A stretch of 64,000 nucleotides of DNA. Source: Smittium culicis. Taxonomy: Eukaryota > Kickxellomycota > Harpellomycetes > Harpellales > Legeriomycetaceae. The notes under the pieces were generated by a model. It saw only the letters and a program-made list of their open reading frames with translations, ran no database searches and was not told the DNA's origin. The stretch covers positions 1-64,000 of the forward strand of contig LSSN01000154.1 of NCBI GenBank assembly GCA_001970855.1. Direction: 5' to 3'. Positions 25,021 to 37,285 of the stretch are shown here, piece after piece (the stretch's first letter is position 1; every line of letters starts with the position of its first letter). The position numbers and the translations under genes are program-made.

Positions 25021-27049
25021 TTTGAAATACAAAGAATTTCCCCCCTCCCTTTTTTTTTTTTGATTTTTCGCTCTATTAAATATTAGCATTAATTAAAATA
25101 TATAAATAAGATTTATTTTTATCATTGAAAGCAGTAAAAAATTTATCATTAATACTAAAAAGCTCAAATTCAATGATTTGGTTTTAATAAAGTTGATAAT
25201 TTTTTTTTTTTTTTTAAACGGTGAATTTATAATAAAGTTGATAAAAAATCAAAAAAAACATATGTCCACTTATCTTGCAAACTTTAGAAATTAAAAGTAA
25301 GAGTTAATACTTTGTATAATACTACACCAAAAAATAAATTTAATTATCTAATCTATATTTTTTCAATCTCCTAGAAAAGTATACATTAAAAATATATTAC
25401 TCTGCGCAATTCTAAAAATTAGAGTAAATAAAATCATAAAGTCAAATTAAAAAGTACATTGCATTTCATTTTCATTTTCATCGCTAAACTTATATATATT
25501 AATACTTTTATAGAAAAAAATCTAAAAAATATAGAATAAGAAAAAATGCCGCTAGCTTACATAAAAAAAAACTGTAAATGATGAGCTTTTTTAGCAGATT
25601 AATAAATTCTCTAACTATTTGAAATTATTTTTATAATAATCAGTGTCATTTATCACCCATAATTTGGTTGTAAATAATATCAGTAAGTATCCAAAAAAAT
25701 TTTCATCTATAATTATATAGATTTATTATAAAAATAAGAGCAATCAGAAAAAATTTCATATTTTGAATGTTAATTCAAAGAATATCGACATTTTCCGATA
25801 TAATTATGCTAATTTTTTACTCGCTAATAAACTAATCGATTTTATACCCCAGTGATTTCAAATATAAGAAAAATAATATTAATAAAAATGATTCTAAGGA
25901 TAAAACTACTATATTGTCAAAATAATTTATTAGCTGACTATTTTTAAATTATTTTATATTTTTTGTTTATAAAGATAACCTTTGAGGTAAAATTTGCTTC
26001 AGCAGAGATTATTAAGAAAATAGAAATAAATAAAAAAGATTGAAATCATTTAATAAAAAGAAACCATAGAGAAAAATGAAACTCAAAGAAAATTTTTATT
26101 AAAATAATGCACCAATAATGATATTCATTTTATATACTCAGATTAAAATGAAATTAAATACATAAATTTCTACTATGAAATTTCAATTAAACCAAATGTA
26201 CCGAATATATGTGAAAAGGCTGTTTGACTATTTTACTTTGAGAATTGGAACATTAAAAATCATACTAAACAGTGTTTAAGATATAAGGGAAAATATAAAG
26301 TAGTGGAAATGGAATTATTTTTTTGATTTTAATCATCTGTTTAGTTCAATTGGTATATTAGAATAAATAAAAACACTTTAATCACATTTTAAATTCAACT
26401 ATAATATGTAAAATTTATGCATTTTTATTTTTATGGGTAATAAATCGATTTTAATATATTTAGTTACTCGACACCATTCACTATTTTGAATAAATTTCCA
26501 TCAAAATCTGCTCCAAAATCTAATTATATTCAATTTATTACATATTTATTTAATATTTTTACTCTTCTAAACAGATATGTTCGAATAAACTCGAAATTTA
26601 ATCCAAAAATAATTATATTTGGTCAAAGGACTGTCTTAATTAACCTCATTGAAGATTTAGTAAATTTAAAAAAGTCTTAACTTTAAAAGATTATATTTTT
26701 TCTTCGGAGTCTTTTGACGAAAATTTTCCAATTCCAACTTATAAATGAAAATTGAACCTCAAATATCAAAAAGAATAACTAATAAAAAACTCAATATATT
26801 GATTTTAGTTACCAGTTCGAGTAATAAAAAATATCAAGCTGTATAGAAAAAATTCTCAGATACATAATGTGTCATTATTTATAGGCTTATTTTTAAAAAT
26901 TAAAATTATCTACCAAATCTAATAAAATCCTATCCTGTTTTTTAAAATAAATATATACAATAAAGTCTATGATTTCAGTTTCAACCATTATGCAAAATTA
27001 TCCTATTTTATGAAATGAGCAATCAAAAAATTCACAAAAATAGATAGTT

Positions 27050-27540
27050 TATATCTTGGTGAAAGTGCTGTATTTAAGGCTCTAAAATATTGACAAAAAG
27101 TTAAAATATATGAGATGAATGGTTTATTTAAATATACTTCATCTTATACAAATAAAACATTTTATTGGGGCCTAATTGTACCCGAAAATAAAAATTAAAA
27201 GCATAATACTCGTATTATCAATAGCCAGTCACCAAAAATTTCTTCCTTGGAGCTTTTTGTGTGTCAAGAATTCGTATTAATGCTTATATATTCAAATGGA
27301 GTAATATTTGTGGATTCCGAAATTATTTTTTCCAATTTTGCTAAAAAAATTTCAATATTATCGAAAAATTATTGGATTAAATGTGTGATTAAATAATAAT
27401 TGTGGAGGCTATACAAATTCTGAATTTATAGATAATTGGGGTTTTTCTTGAAAAATACAATTTGGAGATATTTTAAGGAAAATAAAATTATTGGTATCAG
27501 AATAAGACAAAGGATTGCTTTCAAGTATAAATTCAGCTTT
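27050..27540 (+). mobile_element. Probable Merlin/IS1595-like (ISXO2 fold) transposase remnant
   Basis: In one frame a peptide runs LGESAVFKALKY, stop, QKVKIYEMNGLFK, then NKTFYWGLIVPENKN. This resembles the VxIDEx...WVFGG start of the IS1595/Merlin DDE domain, with the first Asp changed to Tyr. Further on, NGVIFVDSE or, in another frame, RIRINAYIF can stand for the second acidic strand (IYSDEWxAY). GYTNSEFIDNWGF near 27408 resembles the HTNxIExxW block with the last acidic residue. Order and spacing fit, but every block is degenerate and in shifting frames, so this is a tentative call. Confidence 0.4.
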
Positions 27541-30500
27541 TTGTTATTATTTTTTTATTTTGACGTGAATAATTCATATCCAGGTTATAATTTAATTGAA
27601 ATTCGGTAAAAAATCACCAAAAACACTAAATCTCTTAATCACAGTTATGCTGTCAAAGAATTTAAAAAATTTAATAAATCCATATCAAAAAATTCAAATA
27701 TGATTGAAAACGTAAATTGTATATACATTTTAAGATTATATTTAGGGGCGATGAGTTTTAACAATATCAATATATTAATATTTAATTATAAACGTTTAAT
27801 ATGTTATTAACTCGTGATTAAGTAATGTAAGAAATTTACCTTCAATAATATTTTGACTAATAGTGTAATTAACATCATTATTTAATATCTTTTTTTTTAA
27901 ATTGCTTTAACTTTTATTTAATAATTCATTTATTTTTAACTATCTTATTTTTTCAGCATAAAAATGTCATAGTATATAATTTATTTTATTTCCCCACAAT
28001 TTTCTTTACATTTTATTAGGAACTTGAGACAAATATAATGCGAAATGATAACTGATAAAGTTTTGTTATAAAAAACTCTACAACTTAATTAGGTTCAATC
28101 AGAAAAGAATCTCAAAATTTTATGCAAAAAAGAGTATATTTAAGAATGAAGTACATATCTCAGATCATGAAAATAAGAGTTGATCTATTTTAATCATCAA
28201 AGGAAATAGATGAATTCGTGTAAATTTTTCAACAGCATCAATAAAAATTTAATCATCTTATACAGTAGCATAAAATTTTTAAATCTTTTTTTTACTTATT
28301 CAATAGCATTTATTCGTTGAATGGTTATAAAATAATTTATCAGAATATTTTCTGGATTTATGTATATGCTAAAGTAGAAATAATAAATCAAGTTACTAAT
28401 GTATAACCTCTTTAAAAGATGCATAAATTAAGTGGATAAAATAGGTAAAAATAAAATAGCCACAAAAATACCTAGTGTTTTTGGCATAGAAAAATTCAAA
28501 AAGTGATCCAAATACATTTGATTTTACAGAATAAAGCTTCCAAAAAGATAATATAATTGAAAAAAATGCAAAAAAATTGGGGAAAAATATTCAGCTGTAA
28601 TTTTCTTTTAATTTTTCTAATAAATTAAAACAAATAAATTCTTTTGGTTATACATTATCATAAATTTATTTATTAATATCTAAAATCTTTTCGATATTAA
28701 AGCGCTTTATTATTAACTTTTTATTATATATATCTATTAAATCATGAAAATTAAGATATATTACAAAAAATTCTGTTATTATTGTATATTTTTAATTTTT
28801 TTTAAGAATCAGTAACTTATAGTGCTCTAAAATTTACTTTAATTAAATTTTGAGAATTTGAATAAATTTCTGTATTATTCTCAGTTATTCAGAGAATTAT
28901 ATTATATAAAAAAAAGGCTGCACTAATAACTTAATTTTTTTTATATTTAAATATTTAAATTTGAATTAAAACGCGTAAATAGGATTATAATTATCCTAAA
29001 GATGTTAATATTTTATTAATTAACCTATGCTATAAATTAATAAAAGAATGAGCGATAGAAAATCAGCTCACTAATTTCTTTATTTTTTTACTTTCAAAAA
29101 TAAATTTTAAAAGTGCGGTAAAATAATTTTTATATTGCATAATCCATTTATGGTTATAAAATAAATTAAATAATATTTTACTCTCAAGTTTTTTTTGGTG
29201 ATTGGCGAATATAAAAATTAATATCCTAAAGAAAAAATCGTTTTACTGAATTTTTAAAAATTTCCAATCCAATAGAAAAATACTATGCTTTCTTCTCTTT
29301 TCTGTAGCCCTTAGTTATAAAACATCTAATTGTCTTTGTAATATGATATATTTAACATATCTTTCATAATAACAAAAACACTTTTCAAAAATAAATAATA
29401 TTTGTGAGAATTATTATCATTATTTTAATGATTGTCATCAAATTAATTAACATCAATACTCTTTTGAAAATAATATTAAATTTTTATTGGGTGATATAAA
29501 TCACCTATTCTGAAATTAGAAAAATTTATATGAGAATGATAAAGCAAGTAATAGAAAGCTTTATTTTTACAAAGAAAAAAGTTCTCACTCAATTATTAGA
29601 TAATACAATAATTTCATAAGGAAATATAATAAAAAAAAAAGATTAGAGCTATTAATTTACAAGTAGCTTATTCGCATATATACTTGGACATGAAAAAAAA
29701 TTTTAAACAGGGGTCAATATTTTTGACAAGAAAATTTAAATGCTTATTTTGAGAAAATAAAAACCTTTTATTGATAAATATAGTAACTTAATTTTTCTTT
29801 TTTGAGTAAAAATTATTGAAATTATAGCTAATAATCATTACACTAGCTTTATTCTTTAAACTTGAAATAATTTTTCGTAGTGCGCTTTGTCTTAATCTAG
29901 TACAAAATAAACATTTTAAAAATTTTAATACTTTATATATTCGCTTAAAAAATAACTTTATTTTAATCTGCTCAAATTCTAAAATTAACGTATAGATTTT
30001 ATAATTCATTTTCTATAATTTCATTTTGAGTATTTTTTCTTATAATTTTAAATCCATAGTTGAAGATAATTCTACTAGTTTTCTTCTCTTTTTTTCCTCT
30101 GTATAAAATTTTTATATTTACAATTTAAAAAAAACGATAAAAATTCGAATTCTTATATCCACCGCGTAATATTATAGGGAATATAAATAATATTTATGTA
30201 TTTTTAATACATTTTAAGATATATGTTAGGTTATTCGAGTTTATTGAAGTTCAAAATAAACATAAAGACTCGGTTTTTAATCGTAAATAAAATTCTTTCC
30301 TTTTTAAAAGATTACTATTTTGCTTTTTATACTTTTAAAATTAATATTCAGAATTTTAATGGAAAATTAATTAAAAATCTTTATAAAATTATTGAAACTG
30401 ACAAATATATTTACATTTCATTATTAAAAATTATTTCTTGATAAGATTGTGAATAATTATATGAAAATTTTATTATAAAATAAAAAATCCAATTCCAAAC

Positions 30501-33055
30501 GATGGAAATAATATACAAAATATATTTACAGTAAATATTTCGTCGATAAATCTAACTACACCCAGTGATTTTCTGTTCTATGGATCAGAAAGGATTCTAA
30601 AGTATTATTCTGATCTTATACAACTCATAATGTTGTGTAAAAAAAATAATATCAAAGCTGATATAATTAATGAACCAAATTAGGATTAATTATACTTAAA
30701 ATCGGTAGCTGTTTAATTTTCAGAAATAGTGTTTTAATTAATAAATAATCTAAACAAAAATAGGTAAAAGCTAAAAATTATTTTTTACCATATTTTATAT
30801 CAACAGTAAAAAGCGTCTTTTGTATGTCGGTAAAATTATTATTAAATCATTTATGAGTGCATTTGCTATAGAAATAAAATATTTTTATATTTAAATATAA
30901 TTTTTTACCAATTAAAATTATTTCATAATTAATATTCATTTTTTGAAATACAAATCCAAAATATGATTTGATAACCGACGATAATTACATGATTGAATTT
31001 TAAACAAATAACTTTCTATAACAAGAATAATAATTTATTGAAAAATAAAAAAGAATTGAGATAGTTTTATTAAAAAAGAAAAAAAATAACTTTTTTTATT
31101 TATTCAAAAAAATTTTCTGTGAACGCTTTGTATATTTTTATGTCTAGGTGATTTTTATGTTCTATTTTTAATATTAATATTTTATTATATCTTAACTTTA
31201 TTTTTATAAGGATATTATAGCTAAAATTTTATATTATTATTCCATGATTATAATATTTTTTTAAAAAAACTATTTATAGAGGCTGAAAATTATCAAAAAA
31301 AATTTTAAAAAAACAAAAATTAACATGCTCTTTATTTTTAAATTTCAAATACTAAATGAACTTAATAACTAAATTAAATTTTAAAAAAAATTTATAAGTC
31401 TAGGCGGAGTAAAGGGAAAACTTTGGAAAATTAGATCACCTTTAATAACCTGTTTATATTATAGCATTCGAATCTGCACATCATTCTTGTGAAAAGTGTT
31501 AATTAAGGTCGCAGAGATTTTTTCAATATGCTATTTAAAATATAGTTTTTTTTATAAAATTTATAAATTAAATATATAATTATTTTGATAAGTTTAATTA
31601 GATACTAATTCTAAGATATTTATATCGCTATCTAATAAAATTATCCAATGATAGAAGTTCAACTAAATTTCCAATAAAATTATACACAAACATTAATGTT
31701 ATTCAGCATATCATTTATTATACATTATACATTAAAGATTAATATTTTTTCATCTTTACCCATTTTACTTTATTTTACATTTCATAATTTAAAAGTATTG
31801 ATGCTTAATAAAAGATAATCAAAAATAATTATATTAGAATTGAGTTTAGTGAAGTATATTTCATTATGTTTTATTCTATTTACCACTTTAATATTGTTTA
31901 GTTCAGTATTCTTTTTTTTTTTTTTTTTGGATTAAGATATTAAGGGTTAATTTATCAACAAAGTGTCGATAATTTGTTTGGGTCTTTAATATTTAAATAA
32001 ATATATTTAAAAAAATTATATAAATTCATATTCAATTATTTCAGTGAAAATTTTTTTATTCAGAATGAGATCTCGAGTAAGCCTATTAGAATAAATACTT
32101 ATAATTGTGATATGGTAAAATTGAGTGGTCCTCTATTGAAATATATCGATAATATTTAATTAATATTTCAGTAAACTTAATAAGAACTTTTATAATATTT
32201 TATCATTCTGGTATCTAGATCGAATTTAAATCTAGGTTAAATTAAAATTATCTATATTATTAATTTGAGGATTCAAATGATTTACAATAGTAGATTTTAT
32301 GATAATTTATAGCAATGATAAATCAATTAAATAATTAGAATAAAATAAAATAAAATAACAATTATAAAAATTATTTTCTTTCTATAAAATCACCCAATTT
32401 AATTTTGATGAGTTAAAAAAAAAAAGCTTAAAAATTGAGGTGGATTTTAAGACTGATACTGATATTTCTGTTATTTAGAGGCGATAATTAATAAAAAATA
32501 TTGTTTATAGAATAAAATTAATAAAGATGCTAAAGAATGAGTACGGAAGAGATTAAAGGACTTAATTTTCATTGAAGGGAAAAGATATTGTAAAATTACT
32601 GTAAAAGTTGAGAAAATTTTAGTTTCAAATTTATGTTCCTTTAGTATTTTTGTTTGGTAAAACGATCTACTAATGCTCTATTGAACTAATATGTTTCATT
32701 GTAAATCCTGTAATTTTCCAAGTCTAATGACCTTAGAAAGAATTACTACAGAGAATCGCTTGTATCTAAATGTATTATACAAGCTTTGAAAAATTTTCTG
32801 TGATATAAGAATCTTAATCAATAACTCGGGTTAGTTCCTGTACATTGAATAAAATTGAAGTGGTTTATTTCAGTTTTATTTATTGATTCCATTTTTTGCT
32901 GAATTCTAATCAAATAAATGTAAATTTAATTATCTATTGATTAATATTTGCAAAACTAAAGAAAAAATATATCAAATTAATACTTAATTTATTATACTCG
33001 TTTTTTAAACATGATACTTATATCAAACTCTAAATAAATGACCAGTCCAACTATT

Positions 33056-33080
33056 TATAATATAATATAATATAATATAA
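33056..33080 (+). repeat. (TATAA)5 microsatellite
   Basis: Five perfect copies of TATAA in a row. It lies in AT-rich desert with no gene nearby. Confidence 0.9.
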
Positions 33081-34153
33081 CATATATGGATAGATGATTT
33101 GGATATTTTTTTAGTTATAAATTTCAAATAAAGTGTTCTTCCAAATTCAATTATTCAATGTAAATAGTTTATAAGATTGATTGAAATAAACTTTAGAAAT
33201 AAAATTTGAAAAATTGACTATGAAGTGATCTGAATTTTGAGGTATATATAGCCAAGCAGAGAATGAAAACGAAACTCTTTCGAAAGTCTAATGAAAAAAT
33301 TTTTTAAATAATTTTATTTGGGCGGAATTCTAAAAAAAGGCATCGCTTTGTTCCAATATATAATTGTTGGTGCGAATATTTTAAAGTTGAAATTATTATT
33401 GGCGGAGTTGGAAAGATATTTTGATTTTTCGATTTATTTATTTCACTTAAGAAGAACTAGTTACTAAAAAAAAAACTCGAGATTTATTTTATTCGGTAAT
33501 AAATTAACGTTAAATTTTATAACTGTAACTATATATACATAAAAGAACTCTCTTCTAAAGAATCTTCCATGTAGTTGATACTTTAAATAATCAATCTAAA
33601 ACCAAATCTAAAAGAGTTAGTTAACAAAAAAAGTTAAACTTTTAAAAAAAAGCCTAGCTAGGAAGTGATGCTATTTAGTATTTTATTTCCTATATTTAAA
33701 AAAAAAATTTAAGTTTTATAATTGGCGCGTGTGTCTTATTAGTTTACTATTAATGGCACAAATTAATCAGCCTAATACTTATGTTTAAATATTGTTAAAT
33801 CTTTTTCGTTACTTTAAATCATAAATTAAAATTTAAGTTTTACTAGTAAAATTTTACTGCTTAGATAATTTTAAATATCAAGAAATAAGTACCGATGATC
33901 CTTTGATAAAGACACAGCGTATAAATAATGAATACTATATTACATAATTGAAATAACATATATTTAGCATATAAAATTTTTTATAAGTTGAAATAATATA
34001 TATAGATATTATGGATTAAAGCTCTCGAGAACAAGGGTTTGAAAAAAAATTATCTTATATTTTAATATCAACAAATATGATATTAAAGTATATCATTTTA
34101 TTGATTTGCGAGAGATTAAATACATAAACTTTAATTAATTTGTTAAAGGCATA

Positions 34154-34272
34154 TGTTGTATGAAAGACCTAAGATTCAATCACCTAACCAAAAGTCTATT
34201 CTGTAAGACATTTTGTCTTGCAGATCTTAGGTACTATACGGTAAATAATGTTGTATTGACCATTATACAACA
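34154..34272. repeat. Palindromic MITE-like unit of about 119 bp
   Basis: The ends are inverted: TGTTGTAT at 34154-34161 and ATACAACA at 34265-34272. Inside, ACCTAAGAT (34167-34175) pairs with ATCTTAGGT (34224-34232), and CTGTAAGACA (34201-34210) pairs with TGTCTTGCAG (34214-34223), with one mismatch. A second direct copy of TGTTGTAT at 34249-34256 can also form a small hairpin with the right end. The nested symmetry suggests a miniature inverted-repeat element or a structured RNA. No target-site duplication is obvious. Confidence 0.55.
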
Positions 34273-35051
34273 GCTTATAATAGCAGAGAGGATTTAATAC
34301 ATGAAACAAGTATGGAATTTTAGTTATTAAATTATTATTATTTTTTATAATCACATCTATTCGTTTCAATGGTTATAGGGCAGCTAATTTTAATTATCCA
34401 GAAATTTAAAACAAATTGTTTAGCGGCTACATATATCTAGGAGGGAAAAAAATAACCTTTTTCATATTTTTGATATCCCGGAAGAATTATTATTATTATT
34501 TTTTTAATCCTAAATTTATCAAAAAAAATCTTTAGGGGCTCCTTGTAGTTGATTATTTTGTTTGGAATTTGGTTAAACGACTTTGTTAGACAGATTAAAG
34601 TATATTGAACTTTGGCTGATTGATTTAACAACAAAATTTAATAAAGAAATATAATAGATTTTTTGCTTTCCCGAAAGATAATCAATTAGAATTGTTCTAT
34701 TCTTGAATTATATAAAATATATAACATGCGTTGGATATTATAGCTAAATTTTCAGATCTATACTGGATTTCTAAAGTTACTAAAAAAAGTAGAAATGTGC
34801 AAAGCACATTTTAAAAAAATATATAAAATCGAGTTCGTGTATTGGCTGAAATCAATCATGCATAATCCAAAATCATTAAATAAACCAATTATAATTGGCT
34901 TCAAGGACTGATCCAGAGAATATTTTATTATTTTTTTGCTAATTAGATATGTTGAACAGATTTTTTTCTTTTAAGATTTTTTACTTTAAGTTTTTTTTCT
35001 GTCTTTCAATCACCACAATCTCTAACTAGGCGCATTAGTCAACATCAAGAT

Positions 35052-36947
35052 ATGCTTACCATAATAACTAATCAGATTAAAAGTTCTAGCGTTAAAATAT
35101 TTAGATCAACTATTTGCCCAAAAGAAAAAATCTTACGCGATAATTTAAATACGATCAATGCACGTGTGTTTTCTTGCTATAATTCGACTGTGAAAATAAT
35201 AAATGTGGATACGAATAGAAATCCCAGAACTTATAATTTTAAAAAATCTGCAACACTTACGAATCCCCAGCAAATAAGAAATTGTAAATACTCAACTAAA
35301 GCTGTGCCAAAATTCAAAGGTCCACAATGTTCAGGATGTGGAGCAGAATTTCAAAATGAAAATAAGGCGCAACCTGGATACTTGCCTTCAGATTTATGGG
35401 AAAAATTCCATAATCTAAAAACTGCCCCCAAATCTTTAGATTCAATTGTCTTGGATGGTAGAATTCCTAGCACAATAGAGAAAGAATCTTCCCAAGATAA
35501 ACCATATGATATGACCAAGACTCTATCTCCTGAAATAGCAGTTCAGATTTTAAATGAATTACAGGATTCCGAGAATAGTGATAATTTAGGAGTAAATAAG
35601 GCAGAAAACGAGATTGTTGAAACAGTTCAAAAGATCAAGGAAGTAAAAACGGGACAGGAGATAGTGGAGAGAATACTATGTCAGCGCTGTTTCACAATCC
35701 AGAATTATAATAGAGTTGATCATAACTGGAAAAAAGACATTGTCAATGATCCAAAAGCCTTGCAATTTTTGAAATACAATTTCCAAGCTTTAGTAGTGGT
35801 TGTGGTTGATTTATATGATATACCGATCAGTTTCATTCCTAATCTATCGCAGTTTATTGGCGAAAACCAAAGGATCATACTAGTAGCAAACAAGTCCGAT
35901 TTACTACCTGCGGATGCCAATTACAGTAGACTGAAATTGTGGCTGGCCAAGCAAGCCCAAATTATGAAGGTTGATAATATTAGGAGCATCCATTTTGTCA
36001 GTGCACAAAACAACTTTAATATTCGCGAGCTAGCAGCTGATATCCAGAATAGCCGAAAGCCGCACCAAGATGTTTTCTTTGTTGGGAGGGCGAACGTTGG
36101 AAAATCTGAGCTGATTAATTCGCTTCTAAGAATCAGCTACAAAACATACTATAAGCACAAGTTAGTAGCGTCACAAATTCCAGGAACTACAATTGGGCTC
36201 AATGGAATTCCATTAGCAGCATTTAGAAAGAGTTTGGTGCCAATGGGTCCTATACATGATGGTAAAGAGGATAGCTCTGTAACGAATAATAACAGTAATG
36301 GTGATTTGTCTGAGTCTAAGTCGATCTACAAAAATAGATTTGTTTATGATACTCCGGGCGTGTTTAGTTCTAAGAGTATAGTAAACTACTTGAAAAATAA
36401 CGAACTAGCGAGCGTTAATCCAACAAAAACCAAAATCAAGCCGCTAACATACATTTTGAAACCAGGACAGTCAATAATGTTTGACGGCTGTGGAAGGCTC
36501 GACTATATATCGAGCCCGAGCATGGATGCAGAACCAGACGCGAAAATACCAAACGTCCAAGTCCTTAGAGTTACTGTATTTAGCAAAATTCCAATCCATC
36601 TGACTTCCATTAAAAAGGCAAACAAACTGTTTGAAAAGCTGCACGCTGGCGAGAAGACAGTCCTTATTCCGCCTGTCAATATCGACCCTGAGAGATTATC
36701 TGAGTTTCCGAGATTGAAAGAAGCTTTGAATTTCACGATTGACGGGAACCATGCAAGTAAGGCGTGGATGGATGTGTGTTTTTCAGGAATTGGGTGGTTT
36801 TCGCTAACTGGGCTTGGCAAAGACTTCCATATAGCTGCATACTCGCCCAATGGAGCGGGCGTATCAACACGCGATCCTATGCTTCCATTCGAGTATAAGC
36901 ATTGGATCAAGAAATATACATCTAATTTGCGCAAAACTCTTAATTAG
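35052..36947 (+). CDS. GEP3: YqeH/GEP3-type circularly permuted GTPase, mitochondrial, 631 aa, intronless
   Basis: The order of GTPase motifs is permuted: NKSD (G4, residues 280-283) and SAQ (G5, 317-319) come before GRANVGKS (G1, 345-352), PGTT (G2, 377-380) and DTPG (G3, 433-436). Upstream is a zinc-binding region with CSGC at 93-96 and CQRC at 210-213, the treble-clef seen in YqeH, plant NOA1 and yeast Gep3/Mtg3. These proteins assist assembly of the bacterial or mitochondrial small ribosomal subunit. The N-terminus (MLTIITNQIKSSSVKIFRST) is basic and free of acidic residues, as expected for a mitochondrial presequence. The two CxxC pairs are unusually far apart (about 113 residues), and a Ser/Asn-rich insert of roughly 30 residues lies between G2 and G3. 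Family call is firm; orthology to GEP3 rather than a NOA1-like paralogue is inferred. Confidence 0.9.
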   Translation: MLTIITNQIKSSSVKIFRSTICPKEKILRDNLNTINARVFSCYNSTVKIINVDTNRNPRTYNFKKSATLTNPQQIRNCKYSTKAVPKFKGPQCSGCGAEFQNENKAQPGYLPSDLWEKFHNLKTAPKSLDSIVLDGRIPSTIEKESSQDKPYDMTKTLSPEIAVQILNELQDSENSDNLGVNKAENEIVETVQKIKEVKTGQEIVERILCQRCFTIQNYNRVDHNWKKDIVNDPKALQFLKYNFQALVVVVVDLYDIPISFIPNLSQFIGENQRIILVANKSDLLPADANYSRLKLWLAKQAQIMKVDNIRSIHFVSAQNNFNIRELAADIQNSRKPHQDVFFVGRANVGKSELINSLLRISYKTYYKHKLVASQIPGTTIGLNGIPLAAFRKSLVPMGPIHDGKEDSSVTNNNSNGDLSESKSIYKNRFVYDTPGVFSSKSIVNYLKNNELASVNPTKTKIKPLTYILKPGQSIMFDGCGRLDYISSPSMDAEPDAKIPNVQVLRVTVFSKIPIHLTSIKKANKLFEKLHAGEKTVLIPPVNIDPERLSEFPRLKEALNFTIDGNHASKAWMDVCFSGIGWFSLTGLGKDFHIAAYSPNGAGVSTRDPMLPFEYKHWIKKYTSNLRKTLN

Positions 36948-37285
36948 CTTTTTCTCGGCTCGATTAAAATACAATTTTAGATTTTGTGTTTTGAAAAAAG
37001 ATAAAAATAACCACCTTTTAGTTAAATTAGAAAATTTTTGTTTTTTATATTTTAAAAAATTATATACATTTGAATAGTTATAAGTAATAAATAAATAAAT
37101 TTAGTGTTAAAAGGGTATGAACAAAAAATAAAAATAAAAAAGCAATCCACGAATGGAGAAGGCGGTTCTCATCAAGAGACAAAGTCAGGCGAAATTGATA
37201 TACAGTTAAAGTTAATAGACGCGGGTGGGGTTATTTATATATATTTTATTTTCCAGGTTGTGAAGGATGAAGGGATCAAGTCCAT
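36948..37285. other. Convergent 3' region between the GTPase gene and the 700-aa gene
   Basis: This 338-bp spacer lies between two converging genes. An open frame spans 37104-37289, but it has only a GTG start, overlaps the neighbouring stop codon and has no recognisable domain. I treat it as non-coding 3' flank. Confidence 0.5.

Larger units (their letters stand above)
25021..35051. other. AT-rich desert, about 10 kb
   Basis: Apart from the Merlin-like remnant, a pentanucleotide microsatellite and the palindromic unit listed separately, I see no gene. Open frames near 26486-26680, 29788-30009, 30223-30441 and 34437-34634 are Lys/Asn/Ile/Phe-rich, as expected by chance at this base composition, and show no motif. 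The density of homopolymer A/T runs is the highest in the window. This could be pericentromeric or otherwise silent DNA, but the sequence alone does not show that. Confidence 0.6.

Noticed and set aside
26486..26680. 64-codon open frame in the desert
   Set aside because: Asn/Lys/Ile/Phe-rich content is expected by chance at this composition; no motif and no continuation by splicing.
29788..30441. Two open frames of about 72 codons on opposite strands
   Set aside because: Low-complexity residues only, no recognisable domain, and surrounded by gene-free DNA.
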